Shown in pieces: positions 28,201 to 37,561 of a stretch of 64,000 nt of DNA. The notes below the pieces were generated by a model, which searched no databases, had not been told where the DNA came from, and saw nothing but the letters and a program-made list of their open reading frames with translations. Numbering within the stretch: the stretch's first letter is position 1; every line of letters begins with the position of its first letter. A program made the translations under genes and the position numbers. Source of the stretch: Chromatiaceae bacterium (GTDB lineage Bacteria > Pseudomonadota > Gammaproteobacteria > Chromatiales > Chromatiaceae); NCBI GenBank assembly GCA_024235215.1, contig JACKMU010000007.1:257315-321314 (forward strand). The letters are read 5' to 3'.

Positions 28201-31200
28201 CACCGGATACCCCGACCTTCCGCTGCGTGGAGAGGATGACGTTATAGTTCTTCTGCCAGCGGTCATCCGAAGGTCCGCCGGCGTAGCTGCGTGAAAAGCT
28301 GCCATCCGGCATCTGTCCGAACCCGTGCGAGTGCAGCAGCTGTTGGTAAGCAAACTGTGCAGCCTGATTGAACTCCTGCCAGGCAGCCGTCAGCGACTGC
28401 GCAATCACCGCTTCGGTGGCGGGAGGGGGAGTCTGCGGGCCGAGCAGGCTCTCGCCGTCCTGGGCGATGAGTTGCCAGCGCTGCTCGCTGGCGAAAAAGT
28501 CGTGCAGCAACACCCCATCGCGACTGACACCAAAGCGAATGTACAGATCACTCTCCTGACGCTCGTAGTGCAGGTCAGCGAGGGTGAGGCCTGGCAGCAG
28601 CTCCAGTCGATTGATCGCATCCACCTCTTCGGTGATCAGGTCTAAACCGTTACCCGGTCCCACCCGATAGAGGTCGTTGCCGGCACCGCCGAACAGCTGG
28701 TCATCGCCACCGGCCCCTGCCAGGATGTCATCCCCATGCTGACCGAGGATGCGGTCATTGCCGCTGCTGCCAACCAGCGTGTCGTTGAACCTGCCGCCGG
28801 AGATCTCGCCGCTTTGCTGCATGCGGTACTCGATCCCGGTGGTGAAGGTGGCATTGAACAGATCCGCTCTGTTGTACTCCGTGTCGTTGCCAATCGTGTA
28901 GTGATCGATCGGGCTTTCCAGCCCCCCTTCGATCAACAACCAGTCATTGTCGGTGTACTGCAGCGCGAAATAGTCAGTTCCATCAGCGCCTGTTATCAGC
29001 GAACTGTTCAGAGATGTCGTGACTGGCAGAATCACTTTGTCGTCGACATCGCCTGCAATCCGATCGATACCATCGCCGAGCCGGAACAGATAGCTGTCAG
29101 CCCCGGCTCCACCGTTCAGATAGTCGTTGCCTGTTCCCCCGAGAAGGGAGTCCGAGCCTATCCCACCGTACAGCTGATCGTCTCCTGAACCACCTTCGAG
29201 GGTATCGTCCCCGCCGGAACCGAACAGGGTGTCGTCACCCGCACCACCGAGCAGAATATCTCCAGCATCGAGATCACTCACATCTTCATGATCGCCGCCG
29301 ATCAGGTAGTCGGCACCTGAACCACCGGAGAGATAGTCAGCGCCTGCTCCGCCGCGCAGGGTATCCTCACCATTTCCACCATAGAGCTGGTCATTGCCCC
29401 CGTTACCGAACAACTGGTCATTGTCCTCGCCACCGTACAGCCTGTCGTCACCATGCACATCCGGATTCAGGCCGGTCGTGTCATCATCGCCGTAGAGCGT
29501 ATCTTTTCCGCTGCCTCCAACGAGCGTGTCCCCTCCCGCCCCCCCGATCAGGCGGTCATCTCCGGCATCACCGTACAGCCTGTCGTCACCGTGGTACAGA
29601 TCCGCCAGCAGCAGGCTGCCATCGGAGAGCAGGACACTATTGAAATCCCCATGCAGAAAGTCGTTGCCAGCGCCGCCGAACAGCAGGTCATCTCCGCCAT
29701 CGCCGGTGAGCGCATCGTCCCCTGCTCCACCGAACAGCAGGTCGTTCCCGTGATAGGCACCGGAGAGCCTTCCCACCAGATCTCCGGACAGCGTATCGTC
29801 GCCAGTTCCGCCGCTGATCAGGTCATTCCCGGCCTGGCCGAAGATTCGGTCCCTGCCCGCGCCGCCCATCAGCCTGTCGTCACCGGACGCCTCCGGATTG
29901 AGTACTCCGGTGGACAGCGGATCCCGGTCGATCGTCCAGTTGTCGAACCAACTGCTGCTGGAGGGGAGCTGCTCGGAATCCCCATAAATCAGGTCGTCTC
30001 CGGCACCACCCCACACCAGATCGTTGTCTCTTCCACCCTCCAGCAGATCGGCCCCATCGCTGCCGTAGAGCCGGTCATCCCCCGATCCGCCAGCGAGCCA
30101 GTCATGGCTGGTGGTAACACTTCGCCCTTCGGATGCGACAACCCACTCTCTCTCGGTAACGTCACTGCCATAGATCCGGTCATCGTCTGGTCCCCCCTCC
30201 AGAATATCGTTGCCGATACCCCCTTCGATCAGGTCTTCGCCATGCCAGCCCCTGATCTGGTCGTTGCCCGCCATGCCGGAGAGGTGCTCCGCCTCCTCAC
30301 CACCGATCAAGGCATCCGCTCCGCTGTCGTCCAGCGCGGTGCCAAGAATCAGCTGCTCCGGTTGCGCGGGATCTTCGATCGGCTCTTCCTGAAGGGAGAT
30401 GCCCAGATACCCCTCGGGCCGGCTCTCGAACTGTTCGACGCGGATCGCGTTGTCAATGATCAGCGGACCCCTTCCCTGGTCATCGGGATCGAAGCGGAAA
30501 GTGATCTTTCCATCAGCGCTGAGGTAGAGCCCCTGCTCAAGCAGCCTGCCACCCTGGAGCAGCGCGTCGTGATAGAAAATGCTGCCCTCTCCGTCGCTGT
30601 CGTAGAAGGTGTCGAAGCCCTCTCCAGCATGGTAAATATACTGGTCAACGCCTGCGCCTCCTTCCAGATAGTCGTCACCCCCGCCGCCCTCCAGAATGTC
30701 ATCGCCGATCTCAGCAAACAGGTGATCGTCCAGTGATTGGCCTCGCAGCTGTTCGTCCGCTGCACTACCGAAAAGTGTCAGCGACATCTCCTGATCCGGG
30801 TTGCCGACGATCAACTCGGCCTCACCCGAGCGGTCCCGGTAGGTGACCTGCAATCCTGCGGCACCATTCCCGAAGGGCTCCTCATAAAAAATGTCCGCCG
30901 TGTTGTACGCCATGATCTGCTGCAGCAGCGCGGCCCGCTGCTGCAGATAGGCTTCGCTTCTGTGGCCTGGCGCAAGCTCGTCCGGTTCGATGTGCTGGGC
31001 ATAGAGCGCGTCGTTGCCGGTGACGACGTACGGATTGAGATGGACCAACGCATAGCGGTGCGCCGTGCTGGTAGCGGCAGTTGTCGCCAGCTCGCTCGGA
31101 TCCGAGCCGGGTTCCAGTCGGGTGATGGTGAACTCCTGGCCCGCGGTGGCGGCTTTCAGTTCGGCGATGTGTGTGTGGAATTGAGTTCGATTGGTGATGT

Positions 31201-32539
31201 CACCATAATCTCCGGTGCCTACTCCAGCACCAGTTTCATCTACGCTTGTACCCAGAAAGAGTCTTCGCATTGAATCGAGCGTCTTTTCCAGTGAATCATA
31301 TTCGGCCTGACCTGTTTCCAGGGAGTATATCGAGGCCCGGCTGTTGGAGGAGGCGACAATGATCTCCTCCACCTCGGCACGGGCCAGCGAGGGGGAGATC
31401 GTCTGCATCGCCTCCTCCAGCGAGAGCGAGTCGAGTATCAGGATGATGCTGTGGCTGGTGCCGAAATCGCCGGGCAGCCCGAAAATCCCGCCGATGCCAT
31501 CCAGATCCGGCTGGTCCTCGATCAGCACCGCCAGCTCGTTGGCGGAATTGATCCCGTTGTTGGCGACGATTTCACGGTCGCCGTGACGCGCGTGTCCATA
31601 GATCTGAGTGATCTTTGCGCTTATTGCCGGGGAGAGGGTCGCATCCCGGTCGGTATGCAGCAACGACTGGGTTGCAAATTGCTGCCAGATCACATCCATG
31701 GCATAGATGTGCCGTGCCGAGTCGTAGATGTTGGGTAGCACTGCGGAGGTCGGATCGACCTCTATCGCGGCAGCGATCGACCTGATATCCTCGGGGAGCT
31801 GAGAAACCGGTTCGACGATGGCATTTTCAAACTTGTGATAGAGATCGTACTCGGGGTGTCCCTCGCCAATCCCCGTCTCTCCGCTCCAGACTGGGGCGAG
31901 CAGCTGCGCACGGTAGGCGTCGATCATCGATTTCAGATCCCCGGCAGTGCGGTCGAAATCACCCCGCCCAACGCCGTTGAAGATGTAGGTCGCGTTCACC
32001 TCGGGATGGATCTCGGTGAAGACCGTCGCCAGGTGTCCCGCCAGCGAGTAGCCGGTCACGTTGAGTATCGCATCCTCCGGCAGTATTTTTTCCTCTCGCA
32101 GATACTCATAGTAATCCTCCATGCTCGCCAGCTGTGCCAGCGCAAACCCGCGAAGAGAGATATTGCCATCTGCTGCGAACGCACCGTCCCGGTCCCAGTC
32201 ACCCCCCTTCTCTTCGTTTCGATACTCTGTGCTGCGCATCGACAAGGTATATTCGTTACTGCCGCGAGTCTGTATCAGCGTTGCGGAGAAACCGGAGCTG
32301 CGATTGGGCAGATGGTCTTTGATTTCGTAGTGATTGAGGAATTGTTCTGCTTGAGTTTCAAGCATTCGGGTGGCATGGGGTGTGTCGGCATCAACTGGCA
32401 ACTTCCAGTAATTGGCACCTCTCTCCAATCTGCTCTTTACATCCTCTGAGTTAGATAAAACTGGTATACCGTCAAAATAGCTCTCCGCCGCCAACTGTCT
32501 GTAGATAAATTCTATAATCGTTTGAACCTCGGTGTTCAT
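25277..32539 (-). CDS. Giant RTX protein with N-terminal lipase-like domain
   Basis: 2420 residues. The N-terminal part (about 1-450) has a lipase/esterase-like nucleophile motif GYSLAGHLA with Ser165. From about residue 610 there are many nonapeptide blocks of the form GGxGxDxLxGG, in several clusters separated by beta-rich spacers; these bind Ca2+ and fold outside the cell. A cadherin/putative-Ig-like domain lies near the C-terminus (about 1995-2095), then more repeats and a typical uncleaved C-terminal type I secretion region with VAQLVSAMAGF. No Sec signal is present. The exporter genes hlyB and hlyD lie upstream on the same strand. Enzymatic activity is inferred; the catalytic Asp and His cannot be fixed by eye. 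Confidence 0.88.
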   Translation of the reverse strand: MNTEVQTIIEFIYRQLAAESYFDGIPVLSNSEDVKSRLERGANYWKLPVDADTPHATRMLETQAEQFLNHYEIKDHLPNRSSGFSATLIQTRGSNEYTLSMRSTEYRNEEKGGDWDRDGAFAADGNISLRGFALAQLASMEDYYEYLREEKILPEDAILNVTGYSLAGHLATVFTEIHPEVNATYIFNGVGRGDFDRTAGDLKSMIDAYRAQLLAPVWSGETGIGEGHPEYDLYHKFENAIVEPVSQLPEDIRSIAAAIEVDPTSAVLPNIYDSARHIYAMDVIWQQFATQSLLHTDRDATLSPAISAKITQIYGHARHGDREIVANNGINSANELAVLIEDQPDLDGIGGIFGLPGDFGTSHSIILILDSLSLEEAMQTISPSLARAEVEEIIVASSNSRASIYSLETGQAEYDSLEKTLDSMRRLFLGTSVDETGAGVGTGDYGDITNRTQFHTHIAELKAATAGQEFTITRLEPGSDPSELATTAATSTAHRYALVHLNPYVVTGNDALYAQHIEPDELAPGHRSEAYLQQRAALLQQIMAYNTADIFYEEPFGNGAAGLQVTYRDRSGEAELIVGNPDQEMSLTLFGSAADEQLRGQSLDDHLFAEIGDDILEGGGGDDYLEGGAGVDQYIYHAGEGFDTFYDSDGEGSIFYHDALLQGGRLLEQGLYLSADGKITFRFDPDDQGRGPLIIDNAIRVEQFESRPEGYLGISLQEEPIEDPAQPEQLILGTALDDSGADALIGGEEAEHLSGMAGNDQIRGWHGEDLIEGGIGNDILEGGPDDDRIYGSDVTEREWVVASEGRSVTTSHDWLAGGSGDDRLYGSDGADLLEGGRDNDLVWGGAGDDLIYGDSEQLPSSSSWFDNWTIDRDPLSTGVLNPEASGDDRLMGGAGRDRIFGQAGNDLISGGTGDDTLSGDLVGRLSGAYHGNDLLFGGAGDDALTGDGGDDLLFGGAGNDFLHGDFNSVLLSDGSLLLADLYHGDDRLYGDAGDDRLIGGAGGDTLVGGSGKDTLYGDDDTTGLNPDVHGDDRLYGGEDNDQLFGNGGNDQLYGGNGEDTLRGGAGADYLSGGSGADYLIGGDHEDVSDLDAGDILLGGAGDDTLFGSGGDDTLEGGSGDDQLYGGIGSDSLLGGTGNDYLNGGAGADSYLFRLGDGIDRIAGDVDDKVILPVTTSLNSSLITGADGTDYFALQYTDNDWLLIEGGLESPIDHYTIGNDTEYNRADLFNATFTTGIEYRMQQSGEISGGRFNDTLVGSSGNDRILGQHGDDILAGAGGDDQLFGGAGNDLYRVGPGNGLDLITEEVDAINRLELLPGLTLADLHYERQESDLYIRFGVSRDGVLLHDFFASEQRWQLIAQDGESLLGPQTPPPATEAVIAQSLTAAWQEFNQAAQFAYQQLLHSHGFGQMPDGSFSRSYAGGPSDDRWQKNYNVILSTQRKVGVSGDYRHLSQGFQPVVTAVRENVQIQEQQHIPDFSATYVSAGRSGADYLASGSRYSGFKVPQGSMLIPDYGLNDRLNPLTGIPEREINGYFIYPAGSSVPGYSSIDRSYTETDYEVKVNIVEITAGSGDDTITTGVNPFFLVDAGGGDDLVDASQMYGSVEVPGSGVQTVPLPGALLFGNDGDDRLYGGLQDDLLIGGRGRDLLQGGRGDDSYQLLDPAGGDRIIEWGSEPDVGQGNDRLILPAGIAFDDLVYIWGQSVESEDLLDPGRQGPNLTLPVKSMHTTLNLSWAGSAGVTIVLPHSDKEAGFGLDWLLTANGESRSFSRVIADAGPGPGSDPHHADNLIVADGFVQGGRGDDWIQAENSGTGFIYTPFWENVLVGGEGFDRLDGGNGGDLLIGGPLLQRGIENPAFRNLLLGGSYWDEGNIFRGGKGDDMIWTTAGDDTILFDLGDGFDVITDIYHVDESAGTGSWFDWPDPTASEPGHAAQLRSGEDTLRFGEGITPEDIQVLGGQAADPNEIFFNSITFAHLNGTDFVIFPFWTESEANQLSRVEFANGVVWDRNDILQLAAGESLNAPPQLQLPLPDRRVLEQVPFSIPIPASTFSDDSGITGYSVTLADGSELPDWIQFDQERSLLWGTPGSDQPTDWQVLVTATDGDGATASDLFTLSVDSIAGEILIGDGTTYSLMGTQLGDVLIGGSGLLRLYGGGGDDWFPVSGDDQGRSYYWGGDGIDRIQGSAMDDVITMNKFNSAVSIEIIDGGEGNDLLTGNWRNNYFDLSATQLFGIERIAGQGGDDQIVGSPGNDCISGGEGNDRIEGGIGDDHLEGGTGDDFLSGGAGNDDLFAGEGNDTLLFGRDGGQDRVSLASAEEGATDLFIDRVLLGTGITADQLWFQARNADLEISILGREESLTIVDWYANDASKADEFVLDDGHLLTRDNVAQLVSAMAGFNPSAVGVTRIPDVMPTVLESVIASAWQ

Positions 32540-32764
32540 CTAGCATCTCTCCTTGATGTTTTGACCAACTCTGAGCTTAATGGTACTGAGTTGTGCCGGT
32601 GATCTCCTTTACCACCAAGTCAGTACATACTGAATTGCGGCATATATTTCCGTTTACGGACTAAAACTGCATCAGCAACTTTGCAGATCTCTGGAACCCA
32701 GACAACGACGTGAACGATGAAATTTTATCTTCTGGAGTAAGTGTCCTCGGTCTAGCAAAGTCCA

Positions 32765-33898
32765 CTATCGCTTCGGTCGCAATATTTCCAAAATAAATCT
32801 TGCCAGTTCCTCTGAGTCTCCTGTTCTCTGTGGGCACGAATGAGGCGCCAGCCACCAGACCCGCTCGCTGCTCTTGGTTCCGCTCCGAACAAAGCCTCTC
32901 CATAATCCGAGTATCTCATTGGTCTTCAAATCGATAACAAGCAGTTCTCCTCCAGCAATTCCATGGACCCGGTCATTCGGCCGGGTGATACCTCTCCATA
33001 CATATCCGAATTCACTCTCAAGCGACTGTTTGAAAGTTTTGATAACGCTTTTCAGATCATGGCCATCGTACTCGCTGTACTGAATATATTTGTCACCAGG
33101 TTTCGCTTTCTCAAACACTGATGGATGACGGAATTCTAATCTCCACGCATCCCATCTCTCTTTTGGCTCATACAGGGAAGTCTCCCGAAATCTGTATTTA
33201 TCCGGTCCAACCTGGCTAGCCCCAAGGCTTGCAGCTTCACCAAGAGAGTAGTGATAGGGATTCTCCATCACGTACCGGTCCATCAGAGTTAAGTCGGAAG
33301 CCTTTATCATCGGTCTGACCTGATACACCCCCTCCACATCCTCCACGGTCCGGTAGATGAACTTCCCCGCTTCGCGCTCACAGAGCGCGTCAAAATAGGC
33401 TTCGCTGCTCATCCACGGCTGGTAAACCGGTGGATCCGGTGCCTCCGGCCATGCTAGTGGTGGCGCTTCCGGATAGGGCCATACCGGTTCGGCTTCGTTA
33501 CGACGCAATTTGTATTTTGTACAACCGCCATCATTGCGCTCTGTTTCACTGCGACAGGTGAAATATTTATAAGGATCATAGTGCAGACCGAAATGCGATC
33601 TTTTGGATGGATCCATTGGTGGCAGCATTGCTGCCTCCACCCGAATGCAGTCGAGGTAGTCCTGGCGTTTCATCGAAACTTTTCCCGCATTGCAGGAAAA
33701 ATCCAAATCCAACCATCCCGTCTGCCTGATCCGTTCGACCATCTCTGGTGGTGCCTCGACTTTGCGCGTCTTTTCCAGCCACGCAGTGCTCACTTCCGCC
33801 TGACTCCAGCCAGGCGTCAGCAGGATCACTAATCCCCAGCCGAGCAGCGCACAATGCTGCGATTGGATATTCCCCGCGGTCATTTTTATTCTCTTCAT
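32765..33898 (-). CDS. Unrecognised exported protein between hlyD and the RTX gene
   Basis: 377 residues. A Sec-type signal peptide is apparent: basic start, hydrophobic ALLGWGLVILLTP, then QAE near residue 35. The mature part has several Cys (for example FSCNAGK, YLDCIRV, YFTCRSE, DGGCTKY, ALCERE, PHSCPQ), so disulphides in the periplasm or outside are plausible. It is rich in Trp, Tyr and Pro. I do not recognise a family. It sits between hlyD (102 bp away) and the RTX gene (225 bp away) on the same strand, so it may serve the secreted protein as an accessory, immunity or maturation factor. That is inference from position. Confidence 0.75.
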   Translation of the reverse strand: MKRIKMTAGNIQSQHCALLGWGLVILLTPGWSQAEVSTAWLEKTRKVEAPPEMVERIRQTGWLDLDFSCNAGKVSMKRQDYLDCIRVEAAMLPPMDPSKRSHFGLHYDPYKYFTCRSETERNDGGCTKYKLRRNEAEPVWPYPEAPPLAWPEAPDPPVYQPWMSSEAYFDALCEREAGKFIYRTVEDVEGVYQVRPMIKASDLTLMDRYVMENPYHYSLGEAASLGASQVGPDKYRFRETSLYEPKERWDAWRLEFRHPSVFEKAKPGDKYIQYSEYDGHDLKSVIKTFKQSLESEFGYVWRGITRPNDRVHGIAGGELLVIDLKTNEILGLWRGFVRSGTKSSERVWWLAPHSCPQRTGDSEELARFILEILRPKR

Positions 33899-34000
33899 AG
33901 CTTCTTTCCCATCAGGCTAGGCAGCGGGCCAGCTGCAATTCAGACGACCGCCCACCGGCAGCCTCTCATTGTCGTGTCACGTCTCCGACGCCACCCGCTC

Positions 34001-35347
34001 TCATCGCTCGCGGATGCTCTCCGAACGGTAGCGCAACAGTGGTGCCAGAAAAAACTCGATCAGTCGCCGCTTACCGGTCTTCACTTCGGCAGTGACGCGC
34101 ATACCAGGCACCAGCGCAACCCAGTTGCCATCCACCCGGATGCGCGACTGACTGAGCGTGATTCTCGCCCGGTAGACCAGACCCCGCATTTCGTCGGCCA
34201 GCGCATCGCTGGAGAGATGGCTCAATACCGCATCGACAACACCGTAACGGGTATAGGGGAAGGCATCTACCTTGACCTCCACGCGCTGACCGGTGCGCAG
34301 GAAACCGATGTCCCGGTTCTCCACCAACGCCTCCACCTCCAGCCTTTGTTGACTGGGTGTGATGCTCAGCAGCATCTGCGCCGGAGTGACGATACCGCCC
34401 AGCGTGTGCACCCCAAGCTGCTGCACCACACCGGCAATCGGTGCGGAGAGTAGGCAAGCCTGCAGCCGTGCCGAGGCTTTGATCCGCTCCTGGCGCAGTG
34501 TCGCGACACGTTTGCGGTTCTCCTGGCGTTCCAGCAACAGCTGACGGCGTAACGTTTGCTCGACCAGATTCAGATGAGCATCGATTCCGGCGATCTTGCC
34601 GGCCATCTCCTCCCCGCGTTTGCGCAAGCTCCGCAGGTCGTGTGCCTGCTCCAGACGTTGCTGCTCCATCTCGAGATATTCGCTCTCGCCGAGAAATTTC
34701 TTCTGCACCAAGCGCTGCAGTGTCTCAGCGCGTTTGGTCACCAGCGGCAACGTCTCTTCCAGCTTGGAGACCTGCTGCCGCAGGCTCTCCCGCTCCGCTT
34801 CGCTGCTGCGCCGCTCGGCATACAGCCGCTTCAGCTGCGCCTGGTGCGCCTGCCACTGCGCCAGCAGCAACTGCTGCTGCAGCGCGGTCAGTTGCTCTGG
34901 TGAGACTGACGCCGGCTTCGCTCCGCCGCCCTGCTCCAACCAGCTTCCGAGCAGATCGAGGCGCTGGTGTTCCTGCTCCAGGCTGGCGATCTCCTCTTCG
35001 ATACGTTGCAGATCGGCCCGAATGGCTGCATCCTCCAATTCAATCAGCGGATCCCCCGGTCGTACGGAATCCCCTTCCCTGACATGGATCGCTTTGATCC
35101 TGCCCGACTCCAATGGTTGTATCACCTTGCTGTGGCCATTGGGGATGATACGCCCCTGGGCCACTGCGACGATATCCACCTCTCCCAGAACCGCCCAGCT
35201 GACGGCGGTGGTGAAAAAGAGCATCAGACTCCAACTGATCGCGCGTCCAACGGGTGAGGGAGGGCGTTGCTGCAACTCCAGCGCAGCGGGCAGGAATTCC
35301 AGCTCCTCGTCAACTGCCGTCCCCCGATTCCAGTTTCGGTACAACAT
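34001..35347 (-). CDS. hlyD: HlyD-family membrane fusion protein of type I secretion
   Basis: 448 residues. A short cytoplasmic tail and one membrane helix (about 35-55) precede a biotinyl-lipoyl-like half-motif (GRIIPNGHSKVIQPLESGRIKAI), a long coiled coil (about 105-290), the second lipoyl half and a beta-barrel domain with the HlyD signature near the C-terminus (RITL...VPGMRVTAEVKTGKRRLIEFFL). It bridges the HlyB exporter and an outer membrane TolC; no tolC is present in this window. It lies 78 bp downstream of hlyB. Confidence 0.93.
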   Translation of the reverse strand: MLYRNWNRGTAVDEELEFLPAALELQQRPPSPVGRAISWSLMLFFTTAVSWAVLGEVDIVAVAQGRIIPNGHSKVIQPLESGRIKAIHVREGDSVRPGDPLIELEDAAIRADLQRIEEEIASLEQEHQRLDLLGSWLEQGGGAKPASVSPEQLTALQQQLLLAQWQAHQAQLKRLYAERRSSEAERESLRQQVSKLEETLPLVTKRAETLQRLVQKKFLGESEYLEMEQQRLEQAHDLRSLRKRGEEMAGKIAGIDAHLNLVEQTLRRQLLLERQENRKRVATLRQERIKASARLQACLLSAPIAGVVQQLGVHTLGGIVTPAQMLLSITPSQQRLEVEALVENRDIGFLRTGQRVEVKVDAFPYTRYGVVDAVLSHLSSDALADEMRGLVYRARITLSQSRIRVDGNWVALVPGMRVTAEVKTGKRRLIEFFLAPLLRYRSESIRER

Positions 35348-35425
35348 CCCTTTTCGACCTCCCTGACTCCTTCTTATCCGGCTGAACCGAAACCTGTTCC
35401 ATCGGCGCCCTCTCTCAGTGCCGGT

Positions 35426-37561
35426 TCAGGCCCCATTCTGCAATGCATGCAGTCGGGCGTAGCAACCCCGCTGTCTGAGCAGGCTGGCGTGGGGCCCCTG
35501 CTCCACGATCTCTCCCTGATCGAGCACCAGGATCCGGTCTGCCTGCCGTACCGCGCTGAGCCGATGGGCAATGATCAATACCGTTCGCCCAGCGCAGATC
35601 CGGCGCATATTCTCTTGAATGATCTGCTCGGACTGATAGTCCAGCGCGCTGGTCGCCTCATCCAGGATCAGGACTTTCGGGTGGGTCAATAGCGCCCGGG
35701 CGATCGCGATACGCTGGCGCTGTCCACCCGAGAGAGCACAGCCGCGCTCTCCCACCGGTGTGTCGTATCCTTCGGCCAGCTCCAGAATAAACTCGTGGGC
35801 ACCGGCCAGTTTTGCCGCATGAACGATCTTCTCCATTGCAACACCGGGATCGGCCAGTGCGATGTTGTCGCGCACGCTGCGGTTGAACAGGTAGTTTTCC
35901 TGCAGCACCACGCTCACCTGGCGACGCAGCCACGCCGGCTGGAGCATGGCCAGATCCATACCGTCGATCAGCACCCTGCCCGACTCCGGCTGATGCAGCC
36001 GCTGCACCAGCCTGGCGAGGGTGCTCTTGCCGGATCCGGAGCGGCCGACGATACCGACCACCTCTCCTGCCGCGATGCGGAGTTCGATATCGCGCAGCAC
36101 CTCAGGCCGGTCGGGTCGATAGCGGAATCTGACCCGGTTGAAATGGATCTCTCCCTTCATCGCCGGTGGTGTTGCACGCCCAGGCTTGTAACCCGGCTCG
36201 GTCGGGGTATTGAGAATATCGCCCAACCGTCGCACCGATATCCCGGTCTGTTGAAAATCCTGCCACAGCCGCACCAACCTGAGCAGCGGACCACTGACGC
36301 GCGCCGCCAGCATGTTGAACGCGATCAACTGTCCGACCGAAAGTTCACCATGAATGACCCACGTTGCGCCGATCCAGAGTATCAGTACCGTTGTCACCTT
36401 GTTGATCAGGCCGGCGATCTGAGCGGCGATGTTCCCCAGATTGCCGGAGCGGAAACCCGCGCGCACATAAGCCGCCAGTTGCTCCTCCCAACGCAGCTGC
36501 ATCTGCGGCTCCACCGCCATCGATTTCAGCGTCTCCACACCGCTGATCGAATCTACCAGAAATGCCTGGTTCTCCGCCCCCCGGTTGAATTTCTCGTTGA
36601 GACGCGCGCGCAGCAGCGGCGTGATCCAGAGCGACAGCAGCAGATAACACGGCAGCGCAGCGAGCACGACACCGGTCAGCACCGGACTGTAGTAATACAT
36701 CACCCCGAAAAAGATACAGGTGAAGAGCAGGTCGACCACCAGTGTCAGCGCCGAGCCGGTGAGAAAATTGCGTATGCTCTCCAGCTCCCTGACCCGGGCG
36801 ACCGAATCGCCCACCCGACGGGCCTCGAAATAACTGACAGGCAGCGCCAGCAGATGCCGGTACAGCCTGGCCCCCAGCACCACGTCCACTCGGCTGGTGG
36901 TATGGCTGAACAGGTAGCTGCGCAATCCATTCAGCACAGCCTCGAACAGTGCTATCGCGAGCAGACCGAACGCCAATACATCCAGCGTGGTCAGCCCTTT
37001 GTGCACCAGCACCTTGTCGATCACCACCTGAAAAAAGAGCGGTGTAACCAGCGCAAACAGCTGCAGGAACAGGGAGGCGAGCAGCACCTCGGTGAGCAAG
37101 CGACGATACTTCATCAGCGCCGGCAGAAACCAGCCGAAATCGAAGCGCCCTGCGGGATCGTCGAGCCGGGCTCTGAGCGTGGCCAGAATCAACCTTCCCT
37201 GCCAGGATTTCTCGAATAGCTTGCGCGGCAAGGTAAGCGGCCGGCTCTCCAGCGGGTCCTGGACCAGCACGCCCTCCGCTTTGCATCCCGCGATCAGGAA
37301 CCAACGGCCATCACGGTGCTGCGCGATGGCCGGCAACGGGGTGTTCACGAGCCGCTCCCAGCAACTGTTCACTGCCCGGACCTTCAGGCCCAGTTGGCGA
37401 CCCGCCAGAACGATGGCGCGCTCATCGAAATCTTCACCCGACGCCCCATGTGCATGGCGTAGCTGTGTTGCATCGGCCGGAAGACCATGCAGCCGTGCCA
37501 AGGCGAGCAGAGAGGCGAGGCCGGTATCTATCGGGTGTTTGCGTTCCGTGCAATGAGGCAT
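35426..37561 (-). CDS. hlyB: Type I secretion ABC exporter (HlyB-type)
   Basis: 711 residues. The N-terminal about 130 residues form a C39-peptidase-like domain that lacks the catalytic Cys (the usual position reads DTGLASLLALARLHG), as in HlyB where it binds the RTX substrate rather than cutting it. A six-helix ABC membrane domain follows (about 150-430), then an ATPase domain with GRSGSGKST (Walker A, near 505), LSGGQRQRIAIARAL and ILDEATSALD. It exports unfolded RTX proteins; the probable substrate is the giant RTX protein two genes downstream. It is first in the operon. Confidence 0.93.
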   Translation of the reverse strand: MPHCTERKHPIDTGLASLLALARLHGLPADATQLRHAHGASGEDFDERAIVLAGRQLGLKVRAVNSCWERLVNTPLPAIAQHRDGRWFLIAGCKAEGVLVQDPLESRPLTLPRKLFEKSWQGRLILATLRARLDDPAGRFDFGWFLPALMKYRRLLTEVLLASLFLQLFALVTPLFFQVVIDKVLVHKGLTTLDVLAFGLLAIALFEAVLNGLRSYLFSHTTSRVDVVLGARLYRHLLALPVSYFEARRVGDSVARVRELESIRNFLTGSALTLVVDLLFTCIFFGVMYYYSPVLTGVVLAALPCYLLLSLWITPLLRARLNEKFNRGAENQAFLVDSISGVETLKSMAVEPQMQLRWEEQLAAYVRAGFRSGNLGNIAAQIAGLINKVTTVLILWIGATWVIHGELSVGQLIAFNMLAARVSGPLLRLVRLWQDFQQTGISVRRLGDILNTPTEPGYKPGRATPPAMKGEIHFNRVRFRYRPDRPEVLRDIELRIAAGEVVGIVGRSGSGKSTLARLVQRLHQPESGRVLIDGMDLAMLQPAWLRRQVSVVLQENYLFNRSVRDNIALADPGVAMEKIVHAAKLAGAHEFILELAEGYDTPVGERGCALSGGQRQRIAIARALLTHPKVLILDEATSALDYQSEQIIQENMRRICAGRTVLIIAHRLSAVRQADRILVLDQGEIVEQGPHASLLRQRGCYARLHALQNGA

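Noticed and set aside
29453..30736. Long plus-strand open frame of 427 codons
   Set aside because: It is antisense to the RTX repeats. Repetitive Gly/Asp codons leave the opposite strand open, and the translation is a Val/Ile/Pro-rich repeat without family features.
25600..30800. Regularly spaced repeats that might suggest a CRISPR array
   Set aside because: They are degenerate codons for RTX nonapeptides in one continuous frame, not identical repeats with unique spacers.
32661..32903. Small minus-strand frame of 80 codons overlapping the end of the unknown exported protein
   Set aside because: It overlaps the end of a longer, better-supported gene in another frame and has no ribosome site or recognisable content.
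35795..37219. Plus-strand frame of 474 codons opposite hlyB
   Set aside because: Antisense to an intact ABC exporter with all motifs; its translation is Gln/His/Arg-rich shadow sequence.
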